From the NCBI GenBank assembly GCA_905221605.1, contig CAJNDS010000102.1, positions 706,501 to 770,500 on the forward strand: a stretch of 64,000 bases of DNA. The letters are read 5' to 3'. The stretch comes from Symbiodinium natans (taxonomy: Eukaryota > Sar > Dinophyceae > Suessiales > Symbiodiniaceae). This document shows, piece after piece, positions 1 through 11,814 of this stretch. A program made the translations under genes and the position numbers. How positions within the stretch are numbered: the stretch's first letter is position 1; each line of letters begins with the position of its first letter. Under the pieces are notes generated by a model. That model searched no databases. It was not told the DNA's origin and saw only the letters and a program-made list of their open reading frames with translations.

Positions 1-2024
1 AAACTGGTCGTAGCTGGGACAGGAGGATCTTGCTGTGAATACTAGAGCTTGTTGCCAAGTAATCCGCGCATGTAGCAGGCCGTCGAGTCTTGGATACGAG
101 CTTATCCTGAAGATTGAAAAGGCCATCAGCTGCCCTGGGTTGAAAAGGAGCCCGGAGGCTGCGGGCATGTTTCCATTGATGAATATTAGAGCCATGAAAA
201 TCCTCCAGGAGAGCAGACGAATTGCTTCTTATCAGCCCTAGCAGTTTTTTCGATACGTTTCCTGGCTAGCTGAAGGGAGGCGATATCTGCAAAGGACGTC
301 TGTTGAAACTGGTCAATAAAAGCAAGCGTACTACTGCTGATCAGGGCATTTTTGCAGCGAGGGGGACTTCGGGGATGAGTGGGAGAGGAAGTTTATATTG
401 TAGTAAGCGTCGAGTCTTGTGCTGTGATTGTCTTGGTGGTCCAGTCTTCCATATTGAAACCTACTTCCGGGGGGGGAGAGCGAGGCTGCCGGAGAGGAGG
501 AAAACCGACCAATACTGCATCTCGAGTATACTCCTTGCTTTGCAAGGCGGTCGGCTATCTCATTTCCTGGTATACATTGATGAGCTGGGGCACTTAATAA
601 ATCGATTCGAAAAGTAAGGCGCAGCGCCACATAGTGTTGTTGCGCAAGTACTACCAGCTGGGGATGAGAAGCTGGAAGGGAGCTTCCTAACAAAAGACTA
701 CGGGCATAGGAAGAATCTGTATAAATGGTAATAACAGAACCCGGGGGGTATTGTGAGTAGAAGAGCAAGTAATCAAATAGCTCGATAAGCGCCTTTCGTT
801 CGCCTGTATTTGTTGGAACCTGGCAAAGGGCCTTCGTGCGACTGAGGCTGGTTCTTAACTGGGCCAAAGCCAAGAATCCACTGTGAAGAGGAGGGGGGGG
901 TGCTTGGAGGGACCATCCGGCGCGAGGGTGGTCGCAAACTCCCAACCTGCGGGGTTCTCAAGAAGGGAAACCACTCTACTACTGGGGCAAGAGCCATCGG
1001 TGTAAGCGAGATAGTGGCTAGCTTGAGGTTGAGGGAGGGGGAAGAAATTTTGGGTTTCCGCTAGCAGCAGCTTTTCTACTGATTCTGTGAAATCAGCGAG
1101 ACAAGAATAATCCTTCTTTGGTGGGTGGGGGATGTGCAAAGAGGGCGCGAAGTGTGTCTTAATATAGAACAACACCGGTAGATGTCTTGAGTTGATGAGT
1201 TGCTGAAACACGGAGCCCTCAAAGGCCACACTCTGTCGAAGAGAAGCCGGGACCGCGATGTAGTCCAAGGCCGTCCAATTTCGTACCTCTGTTCCTTGCA
1301 GCAGGTGATCATCACAAGTGAGCTCCTTGTAAGTACACGGTTTTTGAGAGGTAAAGTAGAAAACGTTTGGGGTAGTGTAAGGGAATGGGCTTGCAAGCTA
1401 GCGTAAAGGTATATAGCATTGTCGCGCGCTTCATCCTGAACAGACTGGCGAATCCCGATCACTTGCGGGCCAATACGCACCGAGTCTTCATCCAGTTGTG
1501 CGTCTAGTCTGGCGTTACAATCCCCAGCCAAGAAAAATAATGTATGTTAGAGCGCTCCACCAAGATCTGGTTCAGCTCCGTCCAAAAATGCTGTTTACGC
1601 TGACGATCTTCATCCGCATTGTTTACCTGGCTGGGAGCATAGATATTCAAGGTCGTAATTTGGTGTGGGAGAGCATTAAGGGTGATCTCACAGATCCTAG
1701 GCGAGCGTGGCTTGAACCCTGTGACATGTGGTCTAAGTTTAGGGGACACAAAGAACCCAACTCCATGGTGTTTAGATTGGGGGTGGCCTGACTGCAAGAT
1801 TTCCCAACCATTTTTAACGAAGGTATGTGAGGACGAGCCTTGGTCTCCTGGGCTAGTAGGAGCTCAATATCTTGAGTTTTTGCAAAGCGCAAAATTTGAT
1901 CGTACTTAGATACCTCATGTAATCCTTCTACGTTCCATGTGGCCATACGGATCGGCGTACGTAGAGAGACCTGAGAGGCCATATCTCTGATTTGATGAAC
2001 CCTGTCTAGTAGAACGTGCTGCAC
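1..2024 (-). mobile_element. LINE (non-LTR retrotransposon) fragment: APE endonuclease, RNase H and linker
   Basis: Reading right to left, an APE-type endonuclease starts near 2,000 (TWNVEGL, then QETK), continues through NIYAP near 1,650 and GDCNARLD near 1,525, and ends with DYIAVP near 1,265. An RNase H domain follows at about 1,030-390 (AYTDGSC, YTDSSYA, GNEIADRLAKQG). At 330-1 comes a basic linker (RKRIEKTARADKKQF, then LFNLQDKLV) of the kind that normally joins endonuclease to reverse transcriptase in LINEs; the RT itself would lie left of the window. The frame breaks several times, so this copy is dead. The usual SDH near the end of the endonuclease reads SRH here. Domain identities are confident; the element family is not named. 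Confidence 0.75.
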
Positions 2025-2029
2025 AAGGT

Positions 2030-2980
2030 TTTAGCTGCTTTTGGAGGCACAATGTACTAGTCGGTTTCGGGTAAGCCGGGCGGGGGTAAAGGATGTGATC
2101 CACCGGATACCCGCTGGGTGGCATCCTTGCACTCACTCTTCCATAACCTATAGTCCCTCCTGCCTTGACGTCTATCCTCCACATACTTGTTCCATCTACG
2201 CTCTACTGCTGCTTCCGACCTAATACCTCTGAGGTTTTTTGGGCGGGCTTCGCGGTGTTGGCAGCCGCGTTGGCTTTCCGCGGGATTCAAATACCGATAG
2301 CGTGAGTGTTCTGTACGGTAAGTGGTGCTCCTCTTATCGTGCAGAAGGGAATCGTAATACTTGAAGAGCTGCCAGCGGCTTCCCGGCCCGCCTCCGCTGG
2401 AGGCCACCGCTCTCGTCGCCGTAGCCGTAAGGTGAGTGTTTTGTAACGTGAGTTTGGATATCCGCCAGTATCGGACAATATCCGCTTCCAACAAAGGAGG
2501 GCTTCATAATGCGAAGGAGCTTGCTGCAATAGGGACCTGAGGACCGCGCCATCTGCTGAACCTGGGACGCCTGGCAAAAGACCCACGGTGGTCTGTGCTG
2601 CAACATAGGGACCTGAGGAAGCATACTATGGCCTGGTTCCAGTCTTCGCTAGGTACCTGCAGATCTCGCATTGCAAGAGCAAAAGCGGTGTCTTTCCTGC
2701 TTCCCTGACATGAACCCAAACTTCCTAACTTGTTGGTGAAGCCTGCTTGCTGCTCTTGCCAGAGATTGGGCAGGCAGGGGATTTGACATGTCCTCCCAAC
2801 GCGCTACAGTACCCTCAAAAAGGTCCCGGTTGATGGCCAGGAGGACACCCGCACTCCTGCGCTATGGCCAGCGGACAAGCTACAAATGCCACCAGAATCG
2901 GTGAATGGCGAAATTGACCCGAGGAACAGAGCGATGGTCTTTGCCGGGCGCGACGCATGGAGCGGCGGGGAAACCGCTTG
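2030..2980. other. Stretch without a recognised gene
   Basis: Minus-strand frames of 70-145 codons lie here, just upstream of the LINE endonuclease, and could be the remains of its 5' UTR or ORF1. I see no diagnostic motif such as a zinc knuckle or RRM, so no function is assigned. Confidence 0.3.
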
Positions 2981-2989
2981 AGAAGTAGC

Positions 2990-4633
2990 GCCCCTTCGGA
3001 GCGCCGCCGCAGGCGGCGGCCTTCGAGCGTCTTTGCAACGGAGTGGCGTCCCGCTCAGCTCACCGTGTCGCAGCTTGACGATCTAGCAAAATTCATGAAG
3101 CCAGCCTTGTTAGGGAAAGTTCGCTCCGCTTGACGATGATGCGCAGTTGCTGTGGGACAAGACTATGCAAGAAGTGAGCGAAGGCGTGCTGGAGGGTCCC
3201 CTCACAGAGCAGCAAGTCGAAGAGAGATATGGTGGGGCATGGATCCCAGTTCGTCGCTTTGGCGTGTGGCAATCGTCTTCAGGCAAGCAGAAGCTCCGAC
3301 CAATTGATGATTATTCGGAAAACAAGGCTAATCTAGCTTTTGGTTACGCTGATAAGATTGCTCTGAGAGCTTTAGATCAGCTTGTTTGCTCGGTGAGGTT
3401 GTGGATGCAGCAAGTCCTTGCTGATGGCAAGGTGGCCATTGAGTTGTCGGATGGTTCGTGCCTGCGTGGGTCCATCCATCCGTGCTGGCGAGAAGAGGGA
3501 CGGTTGCTCGAGCTCGCCGCATTGGACTTGCGTGCAGCTTACAAGCAGTTTCCACTGTCCCCGAAAAGCCGAGCTTTGTCCGTCTTAGTGTTGAAGAATC
3601 CAGTGTCGAAGGAGGTCGCTTGCTTCGAGGCTAAAGCTCTGCCATTCGGGGGCACAGCAAGCGTTGTGCACTTCAACAGAGCCGCAAGGCTGCTGTGGGC
3701 CATAGGCCAACACCTGCATGTGTGTTGGCTGAATTTCTTTGACGATTACCCAATCCTGACGCCTAGGGTATTGGCCGGTTCGACAAAGCAAACACTGAAA
3801 GCCCTTGTTGATCTGCTTGGCTTTGATTGCTCTTGGGAGAAGTGGCAGGACTTCTCTACTCGCGCCACAATGCTTGGGGTGGAAGTTGACCTTAGTGATG
3901 TTGCGTCGGTTGGCGTTAGGATTCGCAATAAGGAAGGCAGGGCCGGCCAAGTTGTCTCCACTGTTGAGGAGCTTCTGCGAAAAGAGAGCATGCCTGCTCG
4001 TGAACTTCTGAGTGTGATGGGACGAATCCAGTTTGCAGATGCCCAAGTTATGGGGCGGACGGGAAGGCTCGCGCTTGCCGAGATTCGTCGGTGGTCTAGA
4101 AACCATGTTGACCGTGTTACCGTAGGGCGTGAGTTGATGGAAGCCTTCGGGTCCTTACCGACCGGCTCTCAAGTGGGACGCCGCGCGTTGTGCCTTGTGA
4201 ACTGCCGAAGCAGCCAGTGTTGGTTTTCACTGACGGGGCTAGTGAGGATGCGTTGCACACTGTAGGCGGGATCCTAATAAGGCCTGGGTGTGATGCGCGG
4301 TTCTTTGCTTGCCATGTGCCATCTGAGCTTGTGAAGGCTTGGGAGGGCTCGCTGAAGCACCTGATAGGGCCGGTTGAAACTTACGCCGCTCTTGTTGCGA
4401 GAGCCGTGTCGCGAGTGCTCGATATGGAACATCTCTCAAAAAAGAGGCTCCGAGGCAACTTGACGAAGGTGCGTCGGGGCAGGGTCCGAACTTTCCAGGG
4501 CATGAAAGGAATTGAACCCAGAGTTAGTTCCTGCAGGTGTATGCTGGAGAGCTTGGTCTTCAGAAGCGAACGGAAGGGTCTCAGACTACATAGAAGTGGC
4601 TGGACCACAGTGCGTAGACGGCCGGTGTTTTAA
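2990..4633 (+). pseudogene. Retrotransposon reverse transcriptase plus RNase H, frameshifted
   Basis: The open frame 3,147-4,265 is a reverse transcriptase: a substrate-binding stretch (KLRPIDDYSENKAN), the first catalytic block (LDLRAAYKQFPL), the FGGTASVVHFNRA block and FFDDY in place of YxDD (near 3,740). The coding signal begins further left (DDLAKFMKPALLGKVR near 3,080-3,130) but is broken by a stop. Around 4,190-4,260 the frame shifts and continues to 4,633 with an RNase H-like start (LVFTDGASED) and an acidic GPVETYAAL block. The RT followed by RNase H, with an IDDYS-type motif, resembles DIRS-like elements, which would carry a tyrosine recombinase; I do not see one downstream. It is a decayed copy. 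Confidence 0.65.
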
Positions 4634-5269
4634 GCACATTTCATGCATTTTCTGGGTTAGGCGGGTGGGGGGTTGGGGGAGGTTGGATAATCAAGTCCAT
4701 TCGTGCTTTGTACATGATGCTGCGCAAGGATGTTTGACGGTTTTAAGGTAAGATGCTCCCACAAGTGTTCTTGCCTTTTTGCAAACATACCTAAACACTG
4801 CTATTTACAGCGGCTGCCAACATATGGCATCGTTTTGGAGTCAGACGTGAGCGCTCATGCCTTTTGCGTGCATGCCCCAACATACTGGCAATGTCAGTGC
4901 TGATGCAAAGGTATCGCTCGTGGACTGTGCCTAAAGCACCATGGCCGTCTACGCACCATAGAGCTAGTAGTTTTGTAATGGTTAAACTCCTAAACCTGGG
5001 CCTGTTGCGTGGAGCTTGCATGGAGTCTGATGAACCCGGGTTGGGGTTGAGTGTTTAGTGTTATTTTGCACGGTCTAGGGTTGAATTTGCACGCACTCGT
5101 ACTGGAAGCATGGACGTCATCATCGCACAGGCATGGATGCTGGACGGAGTCATGGTGAAAGGAACCACCTGCCAATCCCGGAAAATGACGACAACTGCTG
5201 GAAAACGAACGCTTTCCAACAACGGAGAATGACGAGAAGAGCTGGAAACTATACATGCTGACGAGCTTT

Positions 5270-5445
5270 GCCAGCTGATGCTCATGATGCTCGGGCTTTG
5301 CCCACGGGGCTGGCAAGCTCATGATGCAGGGGTGTTGCCGGCTGATGCTCATGATGCACAGGGCTTTGCCCTCTGATGCTCACGGGCTTCGTCAGCTGAT
5401 GCTCATGATGTGCGTGCTTTGCCGGCTGATGCTCACAGGCAGCCA
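5270..5445. repeat. Degenerate minisatellite (GATGCTCATGATG / GGCTTTGCC motif)
   Basis: About five irregular copies of a unit combining GCTGATGCTCATGATG with GGGCTTTGCC repeat every 35-45 bases. The short open frames across it come from the repeat. The surrounding 4.65-6.15 kb holds no gene that I recognise. Confidence 0.6.
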
Positions 5446-5692
5446 GGATAGCTATGTCAAGGGCACCTCGACGAGCGCTATCATTCGCTCCCTGTTAGTC
5501 TCCTATGAGAGGATTGAGTCGAACGGGGCTTCTTGGCCTTGGTTCGCCCGGGTACGACGGTATTGTCAAGGAGCTCGCGGCGAAGCGCGACGTGTGTCTA
5601 TGTCCCATGACAGGCAGGGAACTTTGTGACATAACTTCTCAAATTCCTGAAGGTGTCGCGTGAGGTATATGTAAACTGGGGGAGCACGGCAC

Positions 5693-6100
5693 TTCGTTGC
5701 GCCCCCATCAGAAAAGACGTTGCAGTCGCTCTGGAGTTTGAGTTCAAGGGTTTTGCTAAGCGGTCAAAAGATTCTTTGGAAACCGCAGGGTTCCTAGGAT
5801 ATTTTGATTAAGCGAGAGAGGCTGGAGCCGAGCGTGGCAAAACCTCTCTGTGCTACGCATGCGCACTCCTCTTTCTCTGTATGCAGTTGCTCAGCGAATG
5901 GGAGGGTGGTGGGAGCTGCTGCGCGGCAGCTGAGCTCAGAGTGAGCCCCGCCCGCCCGCCCTACAGTTCAGGAGTGCGCTGACCCGAGTGTCAGAACAGC
6001 CTAACCCTGCCGTCGAGCACGGCGCCTCGTTGCGCCCCCATCAGAAAAGACGTTGCAGTCGCTCTGGAGTTTGAGTTCAAGGGTTTTGCTAAGCGGTCAA
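5693..6100. repeat. Direct repeat pair of about 75 bp
   Basis: The segment at about 5,693-5,769 recurs almost exactly at about 6,016-6,100 in the same orientation. Both contain TTGCGCCCCCATCAGAAAAG, then the GTTGCAGTCGCTCTGGAG block and the TAAGCGGTCAAAA end. The spacing is about 325 bases. It may be the ends of a small insertion or a local duplication. Confidence 0.7.
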
Positions 6101-6159
6101 AATTGACATGTCAGACTTTGATAATCCACGAGGTAGTTGCAACTCTAGACGGGGGGGGG

Positions 6160-6770
6160 GTAGAGTGAAGTGCATAGAGTGAAGTACACAGAGTCAAGTG
6201 CGTAGAGTCAAGTGCATAGAGTCAAGTGCATAGAGTGAAGTGCATAGAGTGAAGTGCCACAGAGAAGTGCTCGTGGGGCTCGAATTCCGGGATGTCGAAA
6301 CCGTCGCAAATTTCGTGGGGCTCGAATTCCTCGAAAACCTCAAATATCGTGGGACTCGAATTCCGGGGCCTCGAAAACCTCGTATATATCGTGGGACTCG
6401 AATTCCGGGGCCTCGAAATCCTCGCAAATATCGTGCGACTCGAATTCCTCGAAAACCTCGCAAGTATCGTGGGGCTCGAATTCGTCCGGGGTTACGAAAC
6501 CCTCGCAATTTTGTTGGGACTCGAATTGCGCAGGTGCGTGCCGCGACCAGCCACTGGAGCTCGGCGTTGTCTTCAATGCCGGTGAAGTGTATACAGTTGA
6601 CCACAAGTGCATGGCGTTCAAGTCAACACACTTGAATGCTATGCAGTTCCAGTGCATAGCACGCGCAGTATACAAGTGCAGTATACAAGAGAATATGCAA
6701 CCATATAAGTGCATACACTTCTGCAAGTGCATACAGTTCGACTGCAAAGAGTCAAGTGCATGGAGCCAAC
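6160..6770. repeat. Two adjoining minisatellites
   Basis: From 6,165 to 6,260 a 14-15-base unit (AGAGTGAAGTGCAT and variants) repeats about seven times. From 6,270 to 6,530 a different unit built on TCGTGGGACTCGAATTCC plus CTCGAAAACCTCGCAAATA repeats about six times with a variable spacer. The AAGTGCATA word returns irregularly to 6,770. All frames stay open because of the repeat, so the predicted peptides in both directions are artefacts. Confidence 0.7.
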
Positions 6771-6779
6771 GCACGGCAA

Positions 6780-9750
6780 ATCGATGCTTTCGGGCCATCC
6801 CTCTTCCAGCTTTTTGTTTGTTTCCTATTCGGCCTGCGTAGATCTTCTGTTTCACCCTGAGTTGCGAGTCCCACAAGCTGCTGCTGATGTAGTAAACGCC
6901 AAGTTAAGCCCCCCTTTAGCCCCCTCTTAAGCCTTTGAGCAAGGTGATGGGCATGAAACCCTCCACCTGGTCGTCTGATGAGAGCACTAAGTCCACTGAG
7001 CACCTTCTGTCCGTTCCTGTGGACAAGGGGTTTGTTCGTTTCCCTGTTGTGTGTGGGATGTGAAAAGTCCCGTCTTTCCGGTTGTTCTGCAGTTTTGTGC
7101 ATGTTTTGTTGACGCGTGCTTGGTAGGCGCTGGTAGGAGTTGTGTAGGAGTTGTGTAAGAGTTGGTAGAGGAAGTTGGAAGCCTTTTGAAAGTGCTTGGT
7201 AGGTTGAAGTTTTTTTTGAGTTGGTAGGAAGCGAACCTGAGAAATTGTTTTTGTCGTTTTGCCTTGTTTCGCAGTGCTTGAAGAAGAGCTTTTGGCAAAT
7301 TCCACCCCTCTCTTTTTTTTGCTTGAATTCACTAGTGGAAGGCAGAGTTCGAAAATCAGCTGAGCAAACAATCAGTGGCTTCACCCCCTCGTTTATTTTT
7401 TTTGTCACCCCCTCCTTTTTGTTTCATGCGAAAAGTAGAGAATAAGGAGAGAAACATCGATAAATAGAGAATTCATCTACACTGTTTTTTTCATTTGGAA
7501 AGTAAAGAATAAGAAGAAGTAGAGTCTGAATTCCACCCTTTCGTTTTTTTGTTGTGTTCATTGTTCGAAAGTCAGAGGTCTCTTCTGACAGAACCAAGAG
7601 TTGGAGGGGCGTATTGTGGGGTAGGAAGGGGAGGAAGGGGAGGAAGGAGATGGGGGGTAGGGGAGGCGGGCGGGAGTCAGAACCTGGGGCTGGGTTGGTT
7701 GTAGTTGTTCCCTCCTCCGTCCCACGGCCGGACCCTGGTTGTTTTGAACCTGCGTTCAAGCAGTCCTGGCCCGGACCATCGAAAAAATCCTCGAAGTTTT
7801 TGGGGCTCTGCTTGGCCCGCCCCCTGACTTTCGTCCGGCATTCCACACATGGCCGGTGTCAAAAGGCAATTTCAAAAAACGACGGGCACAAGCATCGGAT
7901 GGGGAGGGTTGGGTTAGAATTTGAAAAGCACCAGATATTCGACTTGCTCTTATTTCAGCTTGATAATTGCATTTTGTTTAGTATTCCAATGCTTTTGTGA
8001 TCTTACTTGTACTTGTAGCACTAGGTCAGGCGCAGGCTCGGTTTGGAGTGGGGGTGCGGGGGCAGGATGGTCTTGGTCCGGTTGAAAGGAGGGGCGAGGG
8101 TTGGGGGGTTGGGGCAGGTTGGGGTCGGTGGGGACATATACATATATAGCCTTCTGAAAGCCAACCTTTGGCTGGACACCTTGCAAATAATGAAGCGGCG
8201 ACCTTCCCCCCTCCTTGAAACAAGAGAAGACGCAACAACGCACGTGGGCGAATGGCTGAAGCACCCGGCTTAAAACTGTGGTTCCAGGAGCTGGCGGCCC
8301 CGAAGGTCGCTTCGGGCTTTTTCTGCAGTTTGCCGTGTGTGGATGCCCTGGGCCTCAGGGTGTCCCTTTTTTTCACTCGAGCCCTCACAAGCTCCCAGGA
8401 TCCAGATCATGTTGAACACGATGCATCGGCCATCGACCATGATGACCCACTCTGCTCTGTGTCCTGAGCTTTTTTTGCCTCCAAGAAGAAGGGGGGGGAA
8501 GTTGAAGTTCGTGTAAGGCTGGCTTTCAATGCCCGGTCACATGGTTGTAAGGCGGTCTTCAACATGTCATGAGATCCACTGGCTTCTGTTTCGCGCGTTT
8601 ATGAATCCCGGCGCTCCTCAATGTCCTCCAAACCCTCAAGAAACCCTTCCGAACCTTTTCGGCCCCTGGTAGCATCCCGGGAGTTGCGCAGAAAGACCTT
8701 CCTCCAGCCCGTAGCTTCAAAGGCAGCCGCAGTGCCTGGCCGCTCAGATCGAGGCCCCTGGAGGCTGGAGGCGTGTTTTGCCCAGCAGGGGCCTGTCGGG
8801 GACTGGGAGCAGGCCCAGCCGGCTTGGAATACACGGACATGTCGTTTAAAAGCAAACGAAGCATGTCCAGGGCCAACATAGGTCCCGATGGTGCCATCAT
8901 GTGCCATCCCCGCACCATGGACGCCAGCTTGACGCGCCATTCATGCATTGCCTCGTCGCCCTCTCGCGCTTTGAAAATTCGTGAGAACCCAATCACCATC
9001 CGAGATGTTTTTGGGACAAGAAGAGGGACAGGGTTGTGGGGTGCGTGCACGTTTCTTCCCAGTTGGAAGCACAATTCTCGCAGGACGGGTTTGGAAATTT
9101 TTCCTATGCCCCTATCCTTTTCATGCAAGCTGCAAGCTCTCTTTCAGTTTGGAAGGGATCCTATACTTTCCATGCCAGTTTTCTTCATGGCATGAAGTTA
9201 AAAAATCCGGGGCTTCCATTTTTTGTTATTGGTTCGCTCTATTTCTTATTTATTCCTGTATTTTGTTATTCCTTGTCGTCCCGTTCTTCCTCGATCCCCC
9301 CCTCCCCCAGGCCCATCTTTTTCGAGACCGAGAAAAATGGAGGTTTTCTTCGCAAAGTGTGTCTGCCGTAAAATGTTTTTGTTGCGTCTAAGTGCATGTC
9401 GGAGTTTTTGCTGAGCAGTTCGAAGACATTTTTGCAGACGATTGTAGGTTCCGTAAAGTTTTCAACAGGAGGAGGTTTCCCTTGCAAAGATTTCGGCGCA
9501 ATCTCATAAAACGTTTCCTAGAGGTGCCGTCTTCACCGGAGCCAGAGAGACACGCCCTGTTGCTCTACGTTGCGAGGCCCTCAGGAGTGCATCACAAGCA
9601 CAAGGCATGAGAAACATGAGCAGTGTTCTACGTTCCATGAACTGCGCATAGGGTGAGATTGCGACCGGCAGTTGTCACATCACTCGTGCGTTGGATGGTA
9701 AAGTGCCGAGGGTCTGGTCTGCATTGGCACTCAGGACCATGCAGGGGGGC
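6780..9750. other. Mostly unassigned sequence; one longer minus-strand frame
   Basis: No gene recognised. The longest frame, 9,128-8,559 on the minus strand (189 codons), has no recognisable motif and overlaps competing plus-strand frames. T-rich runs occur at 7,200-7,560 and 9,220-9,300. I found no splice-consistent exon series here. Confidence 0.3.
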
Positions 9751-9757
9751 ATGATCG

Positions 9758-9893
9758 AACCCTAAACCCTAAACCCTAAACCCTAAACCCTAAGCCCTAA
9801 GCCCTAAGCCCTAAACCCTAAGCCCAAAGCCCTAAGCCCTAAGCCCTAAACCCGAAACCCTAAACCCTAAACCTTTAACTCTAAACCCTAAGG
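9758..9893 (+). repeat. Interstitial telomere-type repeat (CCCTAAA)n with CCCTAAG variants
   Basis: About 18 tandem 7-mers, mostly CCCTAAA and CCCTAAG with a few single-base variants. TTTAGGG is the plant and dinoflagellate-type telomere unit. The array sits far from any window end and just upstream of the poly-Thr gene array. Confidence 0.9.
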
Positions 9894-10833
9894 GGTCAAG
9901 TTTCGAGTCCTTCCTTGCTACGGTGTACAGCATGAAAGGGTGAATGGCAGTTGCCTTTGGGTTTCGTCAGTGTCCAGGGGAAGATGGACCAAGAGCATGC
10001 ACCAACTCATGTGCTCGCACTTTGGTACAGGAAGTGAATCGTGCAAAGTCGCTCTTCCTCTGGCACAGGACTCAAATAGTTCAAGTGGTCACATCTACCG
10101 GCTCTGAATTCCCAACCGTGTACTTGGAATCCTTCCTTTGCTGCAGGTCGCTCTGGATTGATCAGGGTTTGTTTGGGCCGTAAGTGCGGACATAGACACT
10201 ACACTGTCACTACACCATGGAGCGGACCTGGAGGAAAGCTTTCGATGGCAGGGGCGAACATTATAGAAACCTCTGCCCGGCAACGAGGGACCACCATGCG
10301 CCTGCAGATCCACCCTTGCTAGCAGGTGTGCTGTCCTTGCCCACTAGCAGATGTTGAGACTCCGAGATTTCGCCAAGTCCTCCCCAACAAGCTTTCCGTT
10401 CCACCCCTCAGACCCCAGGACTCGGTCTACCCGTCATTGGCGATGGCAAGCAGTACATCCCGCGGGTGTCTCAGCATAGCGTGACTCGCGGCCTCTCTTG
10501 TTCCAAGAGCTACGTGTGTTTGTGCTTATCCAGCTCCATCATGACATGTCATGCGGCTCTGACCAGGATGGTCCATGCTCGACATGTCGCTCGCCTGACG
10601 TGCCACATCATACAGGCACGAAGGCTGAGTCGACCTGACGTGAGCTTTCCGCTGTCGTTGTGACCTGTCTTTCGATCCAGGCTTTGTCCCAGTGCAATCT
10701 GATAATCTGTCTGCTCAGCTCTTGTCTAGACTGATCTCCGCTGTGGTGAGTGCCGGACCGGTTGTGAACAGCGAAGTTCTGCTCAGACCACAGCCACAGG
10801 TATAGCTCTTTTCCAGACTCATTTAGCATCAAT

Positions 10834-11625
10834 ATGGTGCTTCTCAGTCTGGCGCTGGCTTTGGGCTGGGCACGCGTTGGCCTTGCTGCTCTTGGTCCTG
10901 GCAGCTGTGCCTTCACTGCCATCAACGGACAAGGGCCGGACAGCTTCAGGCTTGTGCTCTTGGAGCCAATGGAGCCCGGTGAGACCATCAAAGTCACGTT
11001 TCGGATGGTCGATGACAGCGGAAATTGGGTCGGGTCAAGCAGCAGCAACGATTTGTCATACACCGCTAGCTCGTGCCAGTTGCCGGGCGTAACCCTTGCC
11101 GGAGTACAGGGGACGACTTCTGGCAATGCTTTTGCATGGGCGAATGGAGGTGAACAACTCTCAAATGGAGGCGACACATTGATTGCTGTGAGTGCAGACG
11201 ACACCCCACTTTGCGCCGCGAGCACCGAAGCAGATACTTGGGGCTTTGTCAACGGGGCGCAGACTGCCTTGCCTGCTGGCCTCACAGCGAACTCTGCCGA
11301 TGCCATCACAAAGGGACCTGTGGTCAGCATGTGCTATCAAGGCGTGACAAGTGGCACTCTGGCAGACGTGAAGGCGGCAATTGTTAATCTGGGCAGCAAT
11401 TGGCTAGTCAATTTGGCAGGGAACTACGTTTCTTGCACTTCGCCTGCCACCAGCTTCACGCTGAGCGATGCAGCAACGCAGTGCCCCACGACGAGCACTA
11501 CGACGACCACTACGACGACGACGACCACCACCACCACCACGACCACCACCACCACTACCACGACCACGACCACGACCACCACCACCACTACCACCACCAC
11601 GACCACGACCACGACCACCACGACC

Positions 11626-11660
<35 letters not shown>

Positions 11661-11814
11661 CACCACGACCACCACCACCACCACCACGACCACCACCACG
11701 ACCACCACCACGACAGCAAGCGAGGAAAACGACATTGATGGCGCTTGGGCATCAACTGTCTCCTTGCTCACACTCTTGCAGGTGATTGTTGGGGCCGGAG
11801 GCTTCTGGAGTTGA
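10834..11814 (+). CDS. Secreted/anchored poly-threonine protein, copy 1
   Basis: 326 residues. A hydrophobic signal peptide (MVLLSLALALGWARVGLAAL) is followed by a globular domain of about 200 residues beginning GSCAFTAINGQGPDSFRLVL, then a pure threonine tract of about 75 residues, a short acidic spacer (ASEENDIDG) and a hydrophobic C-terminus ending GFWS. The globular domain has the layout of extracellular beta-rich domains in bacteria that start F-T-x-x-N-x-x-x-D-S-F and have a GDxLIA block; this is family recollection, not a search. Signal peptide, Thr stalk and hydrophobic tail suggest a cell-surface, possibly O-glycosylated, membrane or GPI-anchored protein. The tail (LLTLLQVIVGAGG) differs from copies 2 and 3. 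No intron. Confidence 0.8.

Noticed and set aside
6194-6876. Overlapping frames on both strands at the minisatellite
   Set aside because: The repeat period keeps all frames open; there is no conserved motif.
8246-8300. Possible tRNA-like segment
   Set aside because: No consistent D, anticodon and T arms could be drawn.
10608-11330. Minus-strand frame of 240 codons, also at 12,933-13,433 and 14,715-15,530
   Set aside because: Antisense shadow of the poly-Thr gene, with the sense strand having signal peptide and conserved ends.
11424-11771. Poly-Val (minus) and His/Asp- or Pro/Arg-rich (plus) frames over the Thr tracts, also at 13,527-13,904 and 15,624-16,067
   Set aside because: They are other-frame readings of the ACN repeat of the poly-Thr genes.
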